In this document: piece after piece, positions 1-8,198 of the stretch
How the letters are laid out: every line of letters begins with the position of its first letter
How positions within the stretch are numbered: the stretch's first letter is position 1
Source: Chloroflexi bacterium HGW-Chloroflexi-10
GTDB lineage: Bacteria > Chloroflexota > Anaerolineae > Anaerolineales > Anaerolineaceae
Length of the DNA stretch: 64,000 nt
Reading direction: 5' to 3'
Assembly: GCA_002840755.1 (NCBI GenBank)
Contig: PHBZ01000010.1
Coordinates: 1-64,000, forward strand
Notes under the pieces: model-generated
What the model was told of the DNA's origin: nothing
Databases searched by the model: none
The model's input: only the letters and a program-made list of their open reading frames with translations
Position numbers and translations under genes: made by a program

Positions 1-86
1 GTGAAAGGCAATTGGCCAATGATAAAAACTTTGTTCTCGATTTTTACCCAGTCTTATGACAAACTGTCAGGTAGCTAGTATTTTTA

Positions 87-308
87 TTATATTTCATTCT
101 CAGAAAGTCTACCTTCGCGAATCAGCGCTTGAACACGACCCACTTTACCATCTTGTAACATAACTTTAATACCATGAGGATGGTTAGGACTGCTGGTAAG
201 AATTCGCATAACAACACCTATGGTTAATTGGCCACTACGTTGATTTTGTTTTTCGATAATTTGTACGCGCATCCCTGGCTGAATTTCACTGCGTTTGGGT
301 ATATTCAT
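87..308 (-). CDS. ywbE: YwbE-like small protein (DUF2196)
   Basis: A basic protein of about 73 residues. The pattern PKRSEIQPGMRV, then NQRSGQLTIGVV, then SPNHPHGIKV and DGKVGRVQ is what I recall for the YwbE family of Firmicutes, which has no established biochemical role. It looks like one small beta-barrel domain, possibly nucleic-acid binding (inference). Two in-frame ATGs lie six bases apart. AAGGA sits six bases before the second one (308), so I place the start there rather than at 314. No partner gene is evident; the next gene on the same strand is the diguanylate cyclase, 33 bases upstream. Confidence 0.75.
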   Translation of the reverse strand: MNIPKRSEIQPGMRVQIIEKQNQRSGQLTIGVVMRILTSSPNHPHGIKVMLQDGKVGRVQALIREGRLSENEI

Positions 309-340
309 TGTCATTCCTTATTTTATATTTTTTCAAATCA

Positions 341-1312
341 TTAAAACCCAGTAACAGAGTTGGATAGTTTTTTATGATTGACTTTTTCCAGATACATGCG
401 ATCATCTGCCAGGCGCATCACAGCATCCAACCGGTCATTTTCTGTACCGGTGGCAAAACCTATAGACAATTTCAAATCCTTTTTTTCTTGCATATCTAAC
501 CGGGCACGGAGTCTTTCTACAATGGAGGCTACCTCTTCTTCGTCAGTTTGGGGTAATAAGACTGCAAACTCATCACCACCCAAACGCGCAACTACATCTT
601 CCGTGCGCATAACGCTCTTCAACACTTGTGCAACCACTTGCAACAATTCATCACCAGCTTGATGCCCGTATCGGTCATTGACAATTTTTAACTGGTCCAG
701 ATCAGCAATAATAATACTAATGGGAAACAACCGGCTGTTTTTAAGACGTTCTAACTCAACCTCAAAAAAGTTGCGATTATAAATCCCGGTTAATAAATCA
801 TGCGTGCTAATGCGCACAAGCTCTTGTTCCATTAACTTTCGATCGGTTATCTCTTTGGAAATACAAATTACTGTTGTCACATCTCCACTGGAGGATAAAA
901 CTGGTTTCACCGTGGTAATGTAATAACGGTCCCCGTCCGGACGCGGCACACGGACTTCAATGACCTTCATTTGCGCATTAGCAAATACCCATTTCACCAC
1001 CGCATATCGTTTGTCCGCTTCATCCTGAGGGAACACATCCCAGATTCTTTTATTCATAATCATTTCCAACGACCGTCCAACCCCATCCGCAAACGCTCTG
1101 TTGACATACCGGTAGGTTCCATCCGGATAAAAAGCAAATATAGGATCACTGGATTCATCCAATAATACTCTGTATTTCGATTCACTGGTACGCAAAGTAT
1201 CTTCAATATGATTTCTTTCAGCCTGGTCAGCTTCCAGTATCGCTATTCTATGTTTCAAAGCATCAAGTTGAATAATCAATTCTTCACGAGATAAAATTTC
1301 ATAATCTGCCAT
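341..1312 (-). CDS. PAS-GGDEF diguanylate cyclase
   Basis: Predicted to make cyclic di-GMP from two GTP. Residues about 1-40 form a short coiled coil, about 46-155 a PAS sensor domain, and about 165-318 a GGDEF domain. The active-site loop is intact as GGDEF at 245-249. An RTED sequence at 236-239, exactly five residues before it, fits the RxxD inhibitory site, so product feedback is likely. No membrane segment is present, so it should sense a cytoplasmic signal; no cofactor ligand is obvious in the PAS domain. A TATAAA box preceded by TGC lies six bases before the ATG and no ribosome site is seen, which suggests a leaderless transcript. The effector is not in the window. Confidence 0.9.
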   Translation of the reverse strand: MADYEILSREELIIQLDALKHRIAILEADQAERNHIEDTLRTSESKYRVLLDESSDPIFAFYPDGTYRYVNRAFADGVGRSLEMIMNKRIWDVFPQDEADKRYAVVKWVFANAQMKVIEVRVPRPDGDRYYITTVKPVLSSSGDVTTVICISKEITDRKLMEQELVRISTHDLLTGIYNRNFFEVELERLKNSRLFPISIIIADLDQLKIVNDRYGHQAGDELLQVVAQVLKSVMRTEDVVARLGGDEFAVLLPQTDEEEVASIVERLRARLDMQEKKDLKLSIGFATGTENDRLDAVMRLADDRMYLEKVNHKKLSNSVTGF

Positions 1313-1385
1313 ATCTTATTTATAGCAGAATTTGGTTTATTTTTCACTTTATTCAATTGTATACTTAGACAAGGAAAGAAACATT

Positions 1386-1931
1386 ATGGTCTCAATTTTT
1401 TTGGATTTTGTCAACAGCCGTTATTACAAAACTCACCCACCATTTCAGGATGGTCTATCCGATCCGGAATGGATCTGGCAGTTTGTCCGAAATTATGAAC
1501 TGAATATTCCACTAGCTGATTTTTTGCAGTATCAGGACGATATTTTCAATTTGCGTGATCTGATGTTTGATATTACTGAAAAAATCGAAGAAAACGGTCT
1601 GGTAAGCGCCGAGGATCTCCATCGTCTTAACCACTTCATGAAACAAGTTCACCTGATATTAGAAATGGAGCTCACGCCCTTAGGCTATCAAACAATTTTT
1701 ATTCCCGTTGATCCAGGAATAGCCTGTTTATATTTTCAAGTCACTGCTTCTTTTTCAGGATTACTGGCAAAAGGTGATCTATATCGCCTCAAGTTATGCA
1801 AAAACCCAGCTTGCCAGTTAGCCTTTCATGACAACAGCAAAAATAACAGTCGCAAATGGTGCGGAAATACCTGCGCAAGCCTGGTAAAGGTGCGTAATTA
1901 CCGCAAACGCCTGAGGTACCAATCAAAATGA
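1386..1931 (+). CDS. CGNR zinc-finger protein (ABATE-type regulator)
   Basis: A protein of 181 residues. The C-terminal 45 residues read CKNPACQLAFHD, then RKWCGNTCASLVKVRNYRKR, the zinc-ribbon CGNR motif (here CGNT) with four cysteines and a basic tail, which is usually taken as DNA binding. The N-terminal part resembles the ABATE putative stress-ligand domain found upstream of CGNR in many predicted regulators. I chose the ATG at 1386 because AAGGAAAG lies seven bases before it; an upstream ATG at 1332 has no such site. The stop overlaps the start of the GNAT gene by four bases (ATGA), so the pair is translationally coupled. The target is unknown. Confidence 0.8.
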   Translation: MVSIFLDFVNSRYYKTHPPFQDGLSDPEWIWQFVRNYELNIPLADFLQYQDDIFNLRDLMFDITEKIEENGLVSAEDLHRLNHFMKQVHLILEMELTPLGYQTIFIPVDPGIACLYFQVTASFSGLLAKGDLYRLKLCKNPACQLAFHDNSKNNSRKWCGNTCASLVKVRNYRKRLRYQSK

Positions 1932-2452
1932 GAATCCAGGTCACTAAATTAATCCGCCAAGCCCAACTTTCCGATGCCGATCAGTTAGCTATCGTCCGCA
2001 CCAGTACATGGCAGATGGCCTATCGGGGTTTAATGCCTGATGAAATCCTCGATCAATTTAACTTAGAGGAAGAAACCGCTCGCTGGCAATCTATCATCAG
2101 TAATCTGCCACCAGACCGCTTCATTTTCTCCGCCTGTCTGGATGAGAAGATCGTAGGTTTTTGCAGTGGGGGTAAAAACCGCGATCAGGATCCGGTCTTT
2201 GATAGCGAAATTTTCGCCCTTTATGTTTTGCCCAAAATCCAAAGAACTGGTTTGGGTAAGGCATTACTGGAAAACAGCCGAGCTCACCTGGCAGAGTATG
2301 GTTATAAAAAAATGATCATCTGGACCCTCAAGGAAAACCAGCCTGCGCGTAGCTTTTACAAAAGCATGGGAGGGCTTTTGGTACGAAAACGTGAAATAGA
2401 TATTCGCGGATCTGTATTATGGGAGGTTGGCTATGGTTGGTCACTTCCCTGA
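1928..2452 (+). CDS. GNAT family N-acetyltransferase
   Basis: A 174-residue single-domain acetyltransferase. The acetyl-CoA pyrophosphate loop appears as IQRTGLGKALL, preceded by the strand ALYVLPK, and the terminal FYKSMGG is the usual beta-strand 5 to alpha-4 element. The substrate cannot be read from the sequence. The gene is coupled to the CGNR regulator through a 4-base overlap, so the two may act together, for example in resistance or in modification of a small molecule (inference). The region up to the next gene has no clear terminator. Confidence 0.85.
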   Translation: MRIQVTKLIRQAQLSDADQLAIVRTSTWQMAYRGLMPDEILDQFNLEEETARWQSIISNLPPDRFIFSACLDEKIVGFCSGGKNRDQDPVFDSEIFALYVLPKIQRTGLGKALLENSRAHLAEYGYKKMIIWTLKENQPARSFYKSMGGLLVRKREIDIRGSVLWEVGYGWSLP

Positions 2453-2524
2453 ACTTTCGAAAAATAAATCATGAAACAAAAATTTCCTCTATAATTAGTT
2501 AATAAATCAAAAAAGGAGAATTGT

Positions 2525-3208
2525 ATGCGATACGCAATTTCTGGATCAGTTATGCAATCTTTAGAGATTGAACTCACTCAAGGCGAAGCCATGTTCACTG
2601 AATCAGGCGGTATGTCCTGGATGACTGATGGCATTGAAATGGAAACCAACACCCGCGGTGGGTTGATGAGCGGTTTAGGGCGCGCTCTGGCCGGGGAATC
2701 ACTATTCATGACGACCTATAGTTGTTCAACACCCACTGCCATGATTACCTTCACACCAGAAGCTCCTGGCAAGGTACTCCCGGTTCAATTAGCTCCCAAT
2801 CAAATATTAATCGCCCAAAAAGATGCTTTCATGTGCGCTCAAAATACTGTCAAGATAGAAATGCACTTCCGCAAACGTTTGGGTGCCGGTTTATTTGGTG
2901 GTGAGGGCTTCATTCTGCAAAAACTGACTGGACCCGGTATGGTCTTTTTGGAAATCCCCGGCGAGGTTAAAGAATACAATCTTGCTGCCGGGCAGCGACT
3001 TAAGGTTGATCCTGGCCATATTGCCGCTTTTGACCCCACATTGAATTATGACATTGCTATGGTCAAAGGATTGAAAAATATAGTCTTCGGCGGGGAAGGA
3101 CTATTCCTGGCTACCCTCACCGGTCCTGGTCGCGTTTGGCTGCAAACTATGCCCATCGCAAACCTGGCCCGCAAACTTATGCAATACATGCCTACTAAAA
3201 GCAGTTAG
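2525..3208 (+). CDS. AIM24 / TIGR00266 family protein
   Basis: A 227-residue protein. Features are the opening MRYAISGSVMQSLEIELTQG, the phrase GGMSWMTDGI, the glycine-rich GGLMSGLGRALAGES and later tandem GGEGLFLATLTGPG. These are typical of the AIM24 (formerly DUF124) family, a beta-sandwich fold whose bacterial function is not established. There is no signal peptide or membrane segment. The start at 2525 has AAAGGAG seven bases upstream. The gene ends shortly before a strong intrinsic terminator at 3225-3255, so it is probably a single-gene unit. Confidence 0.85.
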   Translation: MRYAISGSVMQSLEIELTQGEAMFTESGGMSWMTDGIEMETNTRGGLMSGLGRALAGESLFMTTYSCSTPTAMITFTPEAPGKVLPVQLAPNQILIAQKDAFMCAQNTVKIEMHFRKRLGAGLFGGEGFILQKLTGPGMVFLEIPGEVKEYNLAAGQRLKVDPGHIAAFDPTLNYDIAMVKGLKNIVFGGEGLFLATLTGPGRVWLQTMPIANLARKLMQYMPTKSS

Positions 3209-3224
3209 TAATCCGTTTTGATTT

Positions 3225-3255
3225 AACCCGTTGGAATCTTCCGGCGGGTTTTTTT
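3225..3255 (+). terminator. Intrinsic terminator after AIM24-like gene
   Basis: AACCCG pairs with CGGGTT, with an inner GGAA/TTCC stem and a TC loop, followed by seven T. It lies 17 bases after the stop of the AIM24-like gene and faces the end of cbiO. Confidence 0.85.
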
Positions 3256-3284
3256 ATTTACCTAAATGTTTAGAAAATTAAAAG

Positions 3285-3986
3285 CTACAATCCATGCTCC
3301 AACAGTAAAGCCTGATTTCCAAGCACTTCTTCTGTGAAGCCATCTGCTACTACCGTGCCGCTACTCATCAATACTGTACGCGGCAGGAGTTGCTTGACCA
3401 TATCCAGATCATGTGTGGCTACCAGCATTGTCTGCGGAAGAGAATGCAATAAACTGATCAGATTACGGCGCGCCCGTGGATCTAACCCAGCGGTCGGCTC
3501 ATCCAGCACGAGGATATCTGGAATCATCGAAAGAACCGTGGCAATAGCAATCCGTTTTTTCTCACCTACGCTCAAATGGGTTGAATTCCGTTGGATAAAT
3601 TCCCCCATCCCTACCTGGGCTAACGCTTCTTTCACTCTTTTATCCACCAAAACCTGTGGTAATCCCTGGTAAATAGGACCGTATGCTACATCTTCATAAA
3701 CCGTGGGGGAAAAAAGTTGATCATCCGGGTTCTGAAATACTAAGCCCACCTTCCCGCGTATCAAATTAAGGGACTGTTTGTTCAGTGATAGTCCTTTAAT
3801 TTTTAAACTTCCTTGGCCCAATAAAATACCGTTCAGGTGCAAGATTAAAGTAGACTTACCCGCACCGTTTGCGCCGACCAATGCCACCTTTTCACCCTGC
3901 CTAATTTTTATGTCAATACCCATTAATGCATGGTGGCCATCCGGATATTGAAACCTGAGTTGATCAATGTCAATTGCCATGTTCAT
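3285..3986 (-). CDS. cbiO: ECF transporter ATPase CbiO (Ni/Co)
   Basis: The ATP-hydrolysing subunit of an energy-coupling-factor metal transporter, acting at the inner face of the membrane. Of 233 residues, Walker A is GANGAGKST at 38-46, the Q-loop is at Q85, the signature is LSVGEKKRIA at 138-147 (LSVGE instead of LSGGQ), Walker B is ILVLDE at 158-163 with catalytic E163, and a switch His follows in ATHDLD. The phrase FQNPDDQLFSPTVYEDVAYGP is typical of CbiO. It is the last gene of cbiM-Q-O and its ATG overlaps the stop of cbiQ (ATGA). A single ATPase gene implies a homodimer with CbiQ and CbiM. Confidence 0.93.
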   Translation of the reverse strand: MNMAIDIDQLRFQYPDGHHALMGIDIKIRQGEKVALVGANGAGKSTLILHLNGILLGQGSLKIKGLSLNKQSLNLIRGKVGLVFQNPDDQLFSPTVYEDVAYGPIYQGLPQVLVDKRVKEALAQVGMGEFIQRNSTHLSVGEKKRIAIATVLSMIPDILVLDEPTAGLDPRARRNLISLLHSLPQTMLVATHDLDMVKQLLPRTVLMSSGTVVADGFTEEVLGNQALLLEHGL

Positions 3987-4792
3987 GAAGCACCACCCAA
4001 AAGAAATCCCAAAATGATGATCAGGGAAAATAATCCTATCCCAGAAAACAACTGAAATAGCTGATCTCCGCCCAAGGGTGGCTCAACCAGCAATCGTACT
4101 TCACCATCATATCCTCGTGAAAGCATTGCTGCGTAGACCCGATCACTACGCTCGAGTGAACGTAGGAAAAGATTCCCGGCCATTCCGCCGGCCACCCTTG
4201 CCCGCCACGCAACCTTACCACCGTTCGGATAACCAGCCACTTTACCGCTGCGTGCTTCGCGTGCCCGCAGCAAGCGGTTAGCTTCCCCAGCCATAACAAA
4301 TATATACCGCCACATCAGACCGATCACTGCCACCAATAGCTTTGGAACCCTCAACCAACGCAGAGCATGTAAAATTTGCGGAAATGGCGTGGTGCTCACC
4401 AAAATAATGGCTACTTGAACTGAAAGCCAGGATTTAAACACAATGCTTACAAACCGTTCCAATCCATCAAAACTGATTGTCAAATCCCAATATAAAAATT
4501 GGATTGACCCTATCGAAGTCCCGTCAAAGGTAAAAATAAGCGGAAAAGTCGCTAGAACAAAAGGTAAAGTCCACATAGACCGTTTGAGAACATAACCAAC
4601 CCCCAGGTGCGATGAAATGGCTGCAGAAAGGCTTATGGAAAGAAGCAAAGGAAATACCACCCAGCTACCATGCGGTACCAGACTGCAAGTTAAAATAAAT
4701 GCCAGGGACAGGGGAAATTTGACTCTGGCATCCAAGCGATGTACCGGGCTGGAGATAGCCCGGTATGGATCAATCACGTTCAGTCCACTCAA
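3983..4792 (-). CDS. cbiQ: ECF transporter transmembrane protein CbiQ
   Basis: The scaffold (T component) that couples CbiO to the metal-binding S component. It has about 269 residues and roughly five hydrophobic helices. The coupling motif region reads RLLRAREARSG, and a second ER-containing stretch reads RSLERSDRVYAAMLSRGYDG, which matches the CbiQ family. The start is TTG at 4792, two bases after the cbiM stop, with no good ribosome site, so it probably relies on coupling to cbiM translation. A later in-frame GTG is possible but has no better support. Confidence 0.9.
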   Translation of the reverse strand: MSGLNVIDPYRAISSPVHRLDARVKFPLSLAFILTCSLVPHGSWVVFPLLLSISLSAAISSHLGVGYVLKRSMWTLPFVLATFPLIFTFDGTSIGSIQFLYWDLTISFDGLERFVSIVFKSWLSVQVAIILVSTTPFPQILHALRWLRVPKLLVAVIGLMWRYIFVMAGEANRLLRAREARSGKVAGYPNGGKVAWRARVAGGMAGNLFLRSLERSDRVYAAMLSRGYDGEVRLLVEPPLGGDQLFQLFSGIGLFSLIIILGFLLGGAS

Positions 4793-4794
4793 GG

Positions 4795-5754
4795 TTAAAC
4801 AGTTTCCTCACCCGAAGATTTTTTGCGGCTGGATGCCACGCCGTATGCCACAGCAAAAACGATTATTGCTCCTATAATACCAGCAATAATCGTAGCCAAG
4901 GCCTCATTGTTTAACCCTGGCATCACATAATCCGGAACAACGTTATAAACAGCTCCTCGGGCTTTATCCAGAAAACCGATCTTCTCCGCCACCCATTCCA
5001 AACCGTCAGGGTGGGAAGATGCTATCGGGGATAATACAGCCAATATAACGGTGACTACAGCACCACCAATCCAGACCGTACGATTATCTTTGTTATGCAG
5101 AGTTCCAGCTTCCACCAGATCACGTCGGCTGGCAATTAAAAATGCGACAGCACCCAGAGTAATCAATCCTTCACCGATTCCGATCAACGCATGAATACCA
5201 CCCATTGCTGGTATAGCCAGGTTAGCTGGTGATGTATTGGAAAGCGCCAGTTGTAATGCAGCAACCAGGGAGGCTATGAAAATGGAAGTCCAACCTGCCA
5301 GAAAACTGCCAGTTAACAAGCCCCAACGTTTACCATTAGAAATTTTTTGAAACAGACGAAACATGGTATACGAAACAGCAACACCGATAATGCCCATATT
5401 AAAAATATTGGCACCCAACACTAACAAACCACCATCCTGAAAAACAATTGCCTGTACAGAAACCACACTGGTCATTACCAGTACGGCCGCCCATGGACCT
5501 ACCAATATAGTGGCAATGGCTGCTCCCATCAAGTGACCTGAGGTGCCACCAGTGACTGAAAAATTTAACATCTGGCCGGCAAAAATAGCCGCTGCCAGAA
5601 TACCCATTAAAGGAACCTCTTTTTCTCCTAATTGTTTATTCACTTTTCGCAATGCAACGGCAATGACCACTGCAGAAATTACCCAGAAAATGATTGAAAC
5701 AACCACAGAAAGAAAACCATCTGGGATATGCATAGGGGTTGGTAAATACAACAT
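4795..5754 (-). CDS. cbiM: ECF S component CbiM with PDGLE domain (CbiMN type)
   Basis: The substrate-specific membrane subunit for nickel or cobalt uptake. Residues about 8-215 are CbiM, with several helices, the MHIPDGFLS opening and SGHLMGA. The C-terminal part (about 225-319) contains HPDGLEWVAEK and a final helix, the CbiN/NikN-like PDGLE domain, here fused. In this family the MHIPDG amino terminus itself contributes metal ligands. The only ribosome site (AAGGAG, eight bases before 5754) sits ahead of an ATG seven codons upstream of that methionine, so the first residues may be removed or the true start may be 5733. Specificity (Ni versus Co) is not decided by sequence alone. Confidence 0.92.
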   Translation of the reverse strand: MLYLPTPMHIPDGFLSVVVSIIFWVISAVVIAVALRKVNKQLGEKEVPLMGILAAAIFAGQMLNFSVTGGTSGHLMGAAIATILVGPWAAVLVMTSVVSVQAIVFQDGGLLVLGANIFNMGIIGVAVSYTMFRLFQKISNGKRWGLLTGSFLAGWTSIFIASLVAALQLALSNTSPANLAIPAMGGIHALIGIGEGLITLGAVAFLIASRRDLVEAGTLHNKDNRTVWIGGAVVTVILAVLSPIASSHPDGLEWVAEKIGFLDKARGAVYNVVPDYVMPGLNNEALATIIAGIIGAIIVFAVAYGVASSRKKSSGEETV

Positions 5755-5785
5755 AATATCACTCCTTATTCGCTTGGATGCGATA

Positions 5786-5816
5786 ATTATATCCTTATTG
5801 CAATTATTTGCAATAA
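5786..5816 (-). promoter_or_regulatory. cbiMQO promoter overlapped by a perfect dyad operator
   Basis: On the minus strand a -10 TATAAT (5786-5791) and -35 TTGCAA (5808-5813) are 16 bases apart. The same DNA is a perfect inverted repeat, TTATTGCAA-N4-TTGCAATAA (5795-5816), which covers the -35 element and spacer. A repressor bound here would block RNA polymerase. The TTGCAA half-sites resemble the box I recall for the Fur-family nickel regulator Nur, though that has a five-base spacer. Confidence 0.75.
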
Positions 5817-5861
5817 AAAATCATGTCAGAAAAATACCATTAATAAGGTTGTGTCTATATT

Positions 5862-5891
5862 TTGGAAAGTAAACCAAAATTCATGTACAAT
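5862..5891 (+). promoter_or_regulatory. Predicted promoter of the deoxynucleoside kinase operon
   Basis: TTGGAA at 5862-5867 and TACAAT at 5886-5891 are 18 bases apart, 32 bases before the kinase ATG, which has its own AAAGGA ribosome site. Consensus match only. Confidence 0.5.
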
Positions 5892-5923
5892 TATTTTGAA
5901 ACCCATCAACCAAAGGAAAACCT

Positions 5924-6565
5924 ATGGCAAAACATCTTGTCCTTGTTGCCGGTAATATCGGTTCCGGAAAGACCTCCTTAACTGAGCGCATAGGCGCACG
6001 TTTAGGATGGCGTACTGCATTTGAATCAGTTGTTGACAACCCCTACCTCCCCGACTTCTACGCTGAAATGAGTAAATGGTCTTTCCATTTACAAGTCTTT
6101 TTCCTGGGGCACCGAGCTGAACAACATTTAGTTATGGCTTCTGACCCACGCTCTGCCATCATCGACCGCAGTATTTATGAAGATGCTTTCATTTTTGCGC
6201 GTGCGCTGCATGATATGGGAAATATTTCTGAACGTGATTATCAGACTTACCAGAAAACATTCCAAATGATTGTAAAAAGCCTGCCAGCACCCGCCTTACT
6301 GGTATATCTGCATTGTCCGGTAAATACTTTGATAGAACGCATTCGTCAACGAGGGCGCAGTATGGAATCTGGGATTGCCCCTGAATATTTAAAACGTCTG
6401 GAAAGCTATTATGAGGAATGGATGCAATCATTTGATCTCTGTCCTGTACTCACGATCAGTACTGATGATCTTGATTTTGTCCACAAACCCAAACATCTCG
6501 ATCTGGTTGTTCGCCGTATCCAGGAAAAACTCACCGGTAAAGAAGAAATGGTCTTCAATGACTGA
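5924..6565 (+). CDS. Deoxynucleoside kinase
   Basis: Phosphorylates deoxynucleosides with ATP as the first step of nucleotide salvage in the cytoplasm. Of 213 residues, the P-loop is GNIGSGKT at 10-17, the catalytic DRS motif is at 81-83 in IIDRSIYEDA, and the arginine-rich lid is RIRQRGRSMESG. It belongs to the dCK/dGK/TK2-like family. The substrate base cannot be assigned with certainty, but bacterial members of this type usually prefer deoxyadenosine or deoxyguanosine. It is the first gene of a coupled run: its stop overlaps the next ATG (ATGACTGA). deoB, further along the window at 59.3 kb, belongs to the same salvage theme. Confidence 0.9.
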   Translation: MAKHLVLVAGNIGSGKTSLTERIGARLGWRTAFESVVDNPYLPDFYAEMSKWSFHLQVFFLGHRAEQHLVMASDPRSAIIDRSIYEDAFIFARALHDMGNISERDYQTYQKTFQMIVKSLPAPALLVYLHCPVNTLIERIRQRGRSMESGIAPEYLKRLESYYEEWMQSFDLCPVLTISTDDLDFVHKPKHLDLVVRRIQEKLTGKEEMVFND

Positions 6566-7325
6566 AAAAATCACCCCAGTTCCAGAACACCAACTGGTTG
6601 TTCCGGGTAGAACAAAGCCTTATATTATGGCTCATCGCGGCAACAAAGTTCTCTGCCCCGAAAACACAATAGCTTCTTTTCGCCAGGCCATACAGGATGG
6701 TGCAGATATCCTTGAAACCGACTTGCATCTAAGTCAAGATGACGTGTTTATGTGTATCCATGACAGCACACTCGAACGCACTACCAACGGAGTCGGAACT
6801 GTTAACGCAAAAAGCCTGAGTGAGTTAAAACAACTCTCCGCTTCTAATGGACGTCCTGAATTTGAGCAGGAAACTATCCCCACTCTAGCTGAACTGGCTG
6901 CCATCCTGCCCGCGGATGTTGCCCTGGCCTTGGAACTCAAAACCGATAGCTTTCTGGATGAAAAAATTTGTCGCCAATTGGTTGAGGAGCTTACCACCCT
7001 GGGGATCCGAAATCGTACCCTGGTGATCTCTTTTTCCAAAGCGCGAACTTTGGCAGTTCATCACCTGGCTCCGGACATTCCTGCTGGTTTAATCACCATG
7101 TCCGGTTTGCGACCGGACGCAGAAATGCAAATTGTCGGTCCATTTTGGCCGCTTTTATGCGCAAACCCATTCTATATGAAAACAAGCCGATCGCGCGGGC
7201 AAATCGTTTGCCCTTTAGATCCAACCCCCGACTCGCGACTGAACTGGTATCAGCGTCTGCGGGTAGATGCCATTCTTACTGATAATCCACAAATCACCTG
7301 CAAACTGGTAAAAAAATATGAGTGA
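6558..7325 (+). CDS. Glycerophosphodiester phosphodiesterase
   Basis: Hydrolyses glycerophosphodiesters to glycerol 3-phosphate and an alcohol. With the ATG at 6558, which overlaps the kinase stop, the protein has 255 residues. Key GDPD residues are visible: H26-R27 in AHRG, E35 in PENT, E53 and D55 in LETDLH, and H68 in CIHD. The C-terminal IQ/ILTDNP element closes the TIM barrel. It has no signal peptide, so it is cytoplasmic. An open frame extends upstream to 6411, but that part lies inside the kinase gene in another frame and is unlikely to be translated. Confidence 0.9.
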   Translation: MTEKITPVPEHQLVVPGRTKPYIMAHRGNKVLCPENTIASFRQAIQDGADILETDLHLSQDDVFMCIHDSTLERTTNGVGTVNAKSLSELKQLSASNGRPEFEQETIPTLAELAAILPADVALALELKTDSFLDEKICRQLVEELTTLGIRNRTLVISFSKARTLAVHHLAPDIPAGLITMSGLRPDAEMQIVGPFWPLLCANPFYMKTSRSRGQIVCPLDPTPDSRLNWYQRLRVDAILTDNPQITCKLVKKYE

Positions 7326-8196
7326 TCCGGAAAAGGTCCTTAAATCCACAATTCGTACATTCCAATCCCAGGCGGACGTAATGGCAGCCGCAACCCTCAC
7401 CAATCAGGAACACTGGCGCAGCGAAACACCTCTCGAATTAGCTGCTTACTATGTGTACGATCCGGATGGTTGTTTTATTGCCGAAGTGGACGGTATATTG
7501 GCAGGGATTTGCATCGCCACAGTTTATCAGCACACTGGGTTTATAGGTGAATTAATCGTTCAACCGCAATACCGCAAACACCAGTTGGGAACTAGATTAA
7601 TGCAAACTGCAATCGAATACTTGAACAACGAAGGTATTTCATGTATTTTTTTGGATGGGGTTCTTAAAGCAGTTCCATTATATGAACGCCTTGGATTTCT
7701 CCCACTTTGCCGGTCTTTACGCCTCTTCGGGCAGGTTTCAGCACGCGAATTCACCCACATAACACCCATTCAAACAATTGATTTACCACAAATATTCGAC
7801 ATGGATTTGCAATTCTTTGGCTCAGACCGCTCCTTCTTCCTGGAGCGCCGTTTACGTCATTACCCGGAACTTTGCTGGAAATGGCAAGACATCAACGGCC
7901 TGCAAGCCTATCTTTTCGGTCGGGTCGGTATCGGTGGCTGGGTTACCGCAGGACCGTGGGTCAGCCGGCGAAGTGCACAGGAGACATTACCACTGCTTGA
8001 ACATTTCCAGTCTGCCATTGGAAACCAACCTTTCAGTATAGGTGTGCTAGAAAGTACAAATCAAACTGTTCAATTGCTAGTTCAGAATGGAATGCAGCCT
8101 AATCCAGAACCACCAATGCGTATGTTTCTTGGTCTGGTCCCCAACATGGTTGGATCCGAGCAATGCCTGGCTATCGGTTCTCCAGCAAAGGGGTAA
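7318..8196 (+). CDS. GNAT N-acetyltransferase, YitH-like with C-terminal second domain
   Basis: A protein of 292 residues overlapping the phosphodiesterase by eight bases. Residues about 10-140 are a GNAT domain with the pyrophosphate loop QPQYRKHQLGTRLM and the closing YERLGF. Residues about 150-285 look like a second, degenerate acetyltransferase-type domain, as in YitH/GNAT_C proteins. The substrate is unknown. Its position in a coupled run with a deoxynucleoside kinase and a phosphodiesterase does not reveal one. Confidence 0.8.
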   Translation: MSDPEKVLKSTIRTFQSQADVMAAATLTNQEHWRSETPLELAAYYVYDPDGCFIAEVDGILAGICIATVYQHTGFIGELIVQPQYRKHQLGTRLMQTAIEYLNNEGISCIFLDGVLKAVPLYERLGFLPLCRSLRLFGQVSAREFTHITPIQTIDLPQIFDMDLQFFGSDRSFFLERRLRHYPELCWKWQDINGLQAYLFGRVGIGGWVTAGPWVSRRSAQETLPLLEHFQSAIGNQPFSIGVLESTNQTVQLLVQNGMQPNPEPPMRMFLGLVPNMVGSEQCLAIGSPAKG

Positions 8197-8198
8197 AC

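Noticed and set aside
1-86. Partial gene at the left window edge
   Set aside because: No frame in the first 86 bases gives a recognisable protein end.
5755-5923. Cobalamin or NiCo riboswitch upstream of cbiM
   Set aside because: The leader between the predicted transcription start and the ATG is under 30 bases, too short for either riboswitch, and no conserved core was seen.
6411-6557. Upstream extension of the glycerophosphodiesterase
   Set aside because: It lies inside the kinase gene in another frame; the ATG at 6558 overlaps the kinase stop in the usual coupled manner and gives a normal GDPD N terminus.
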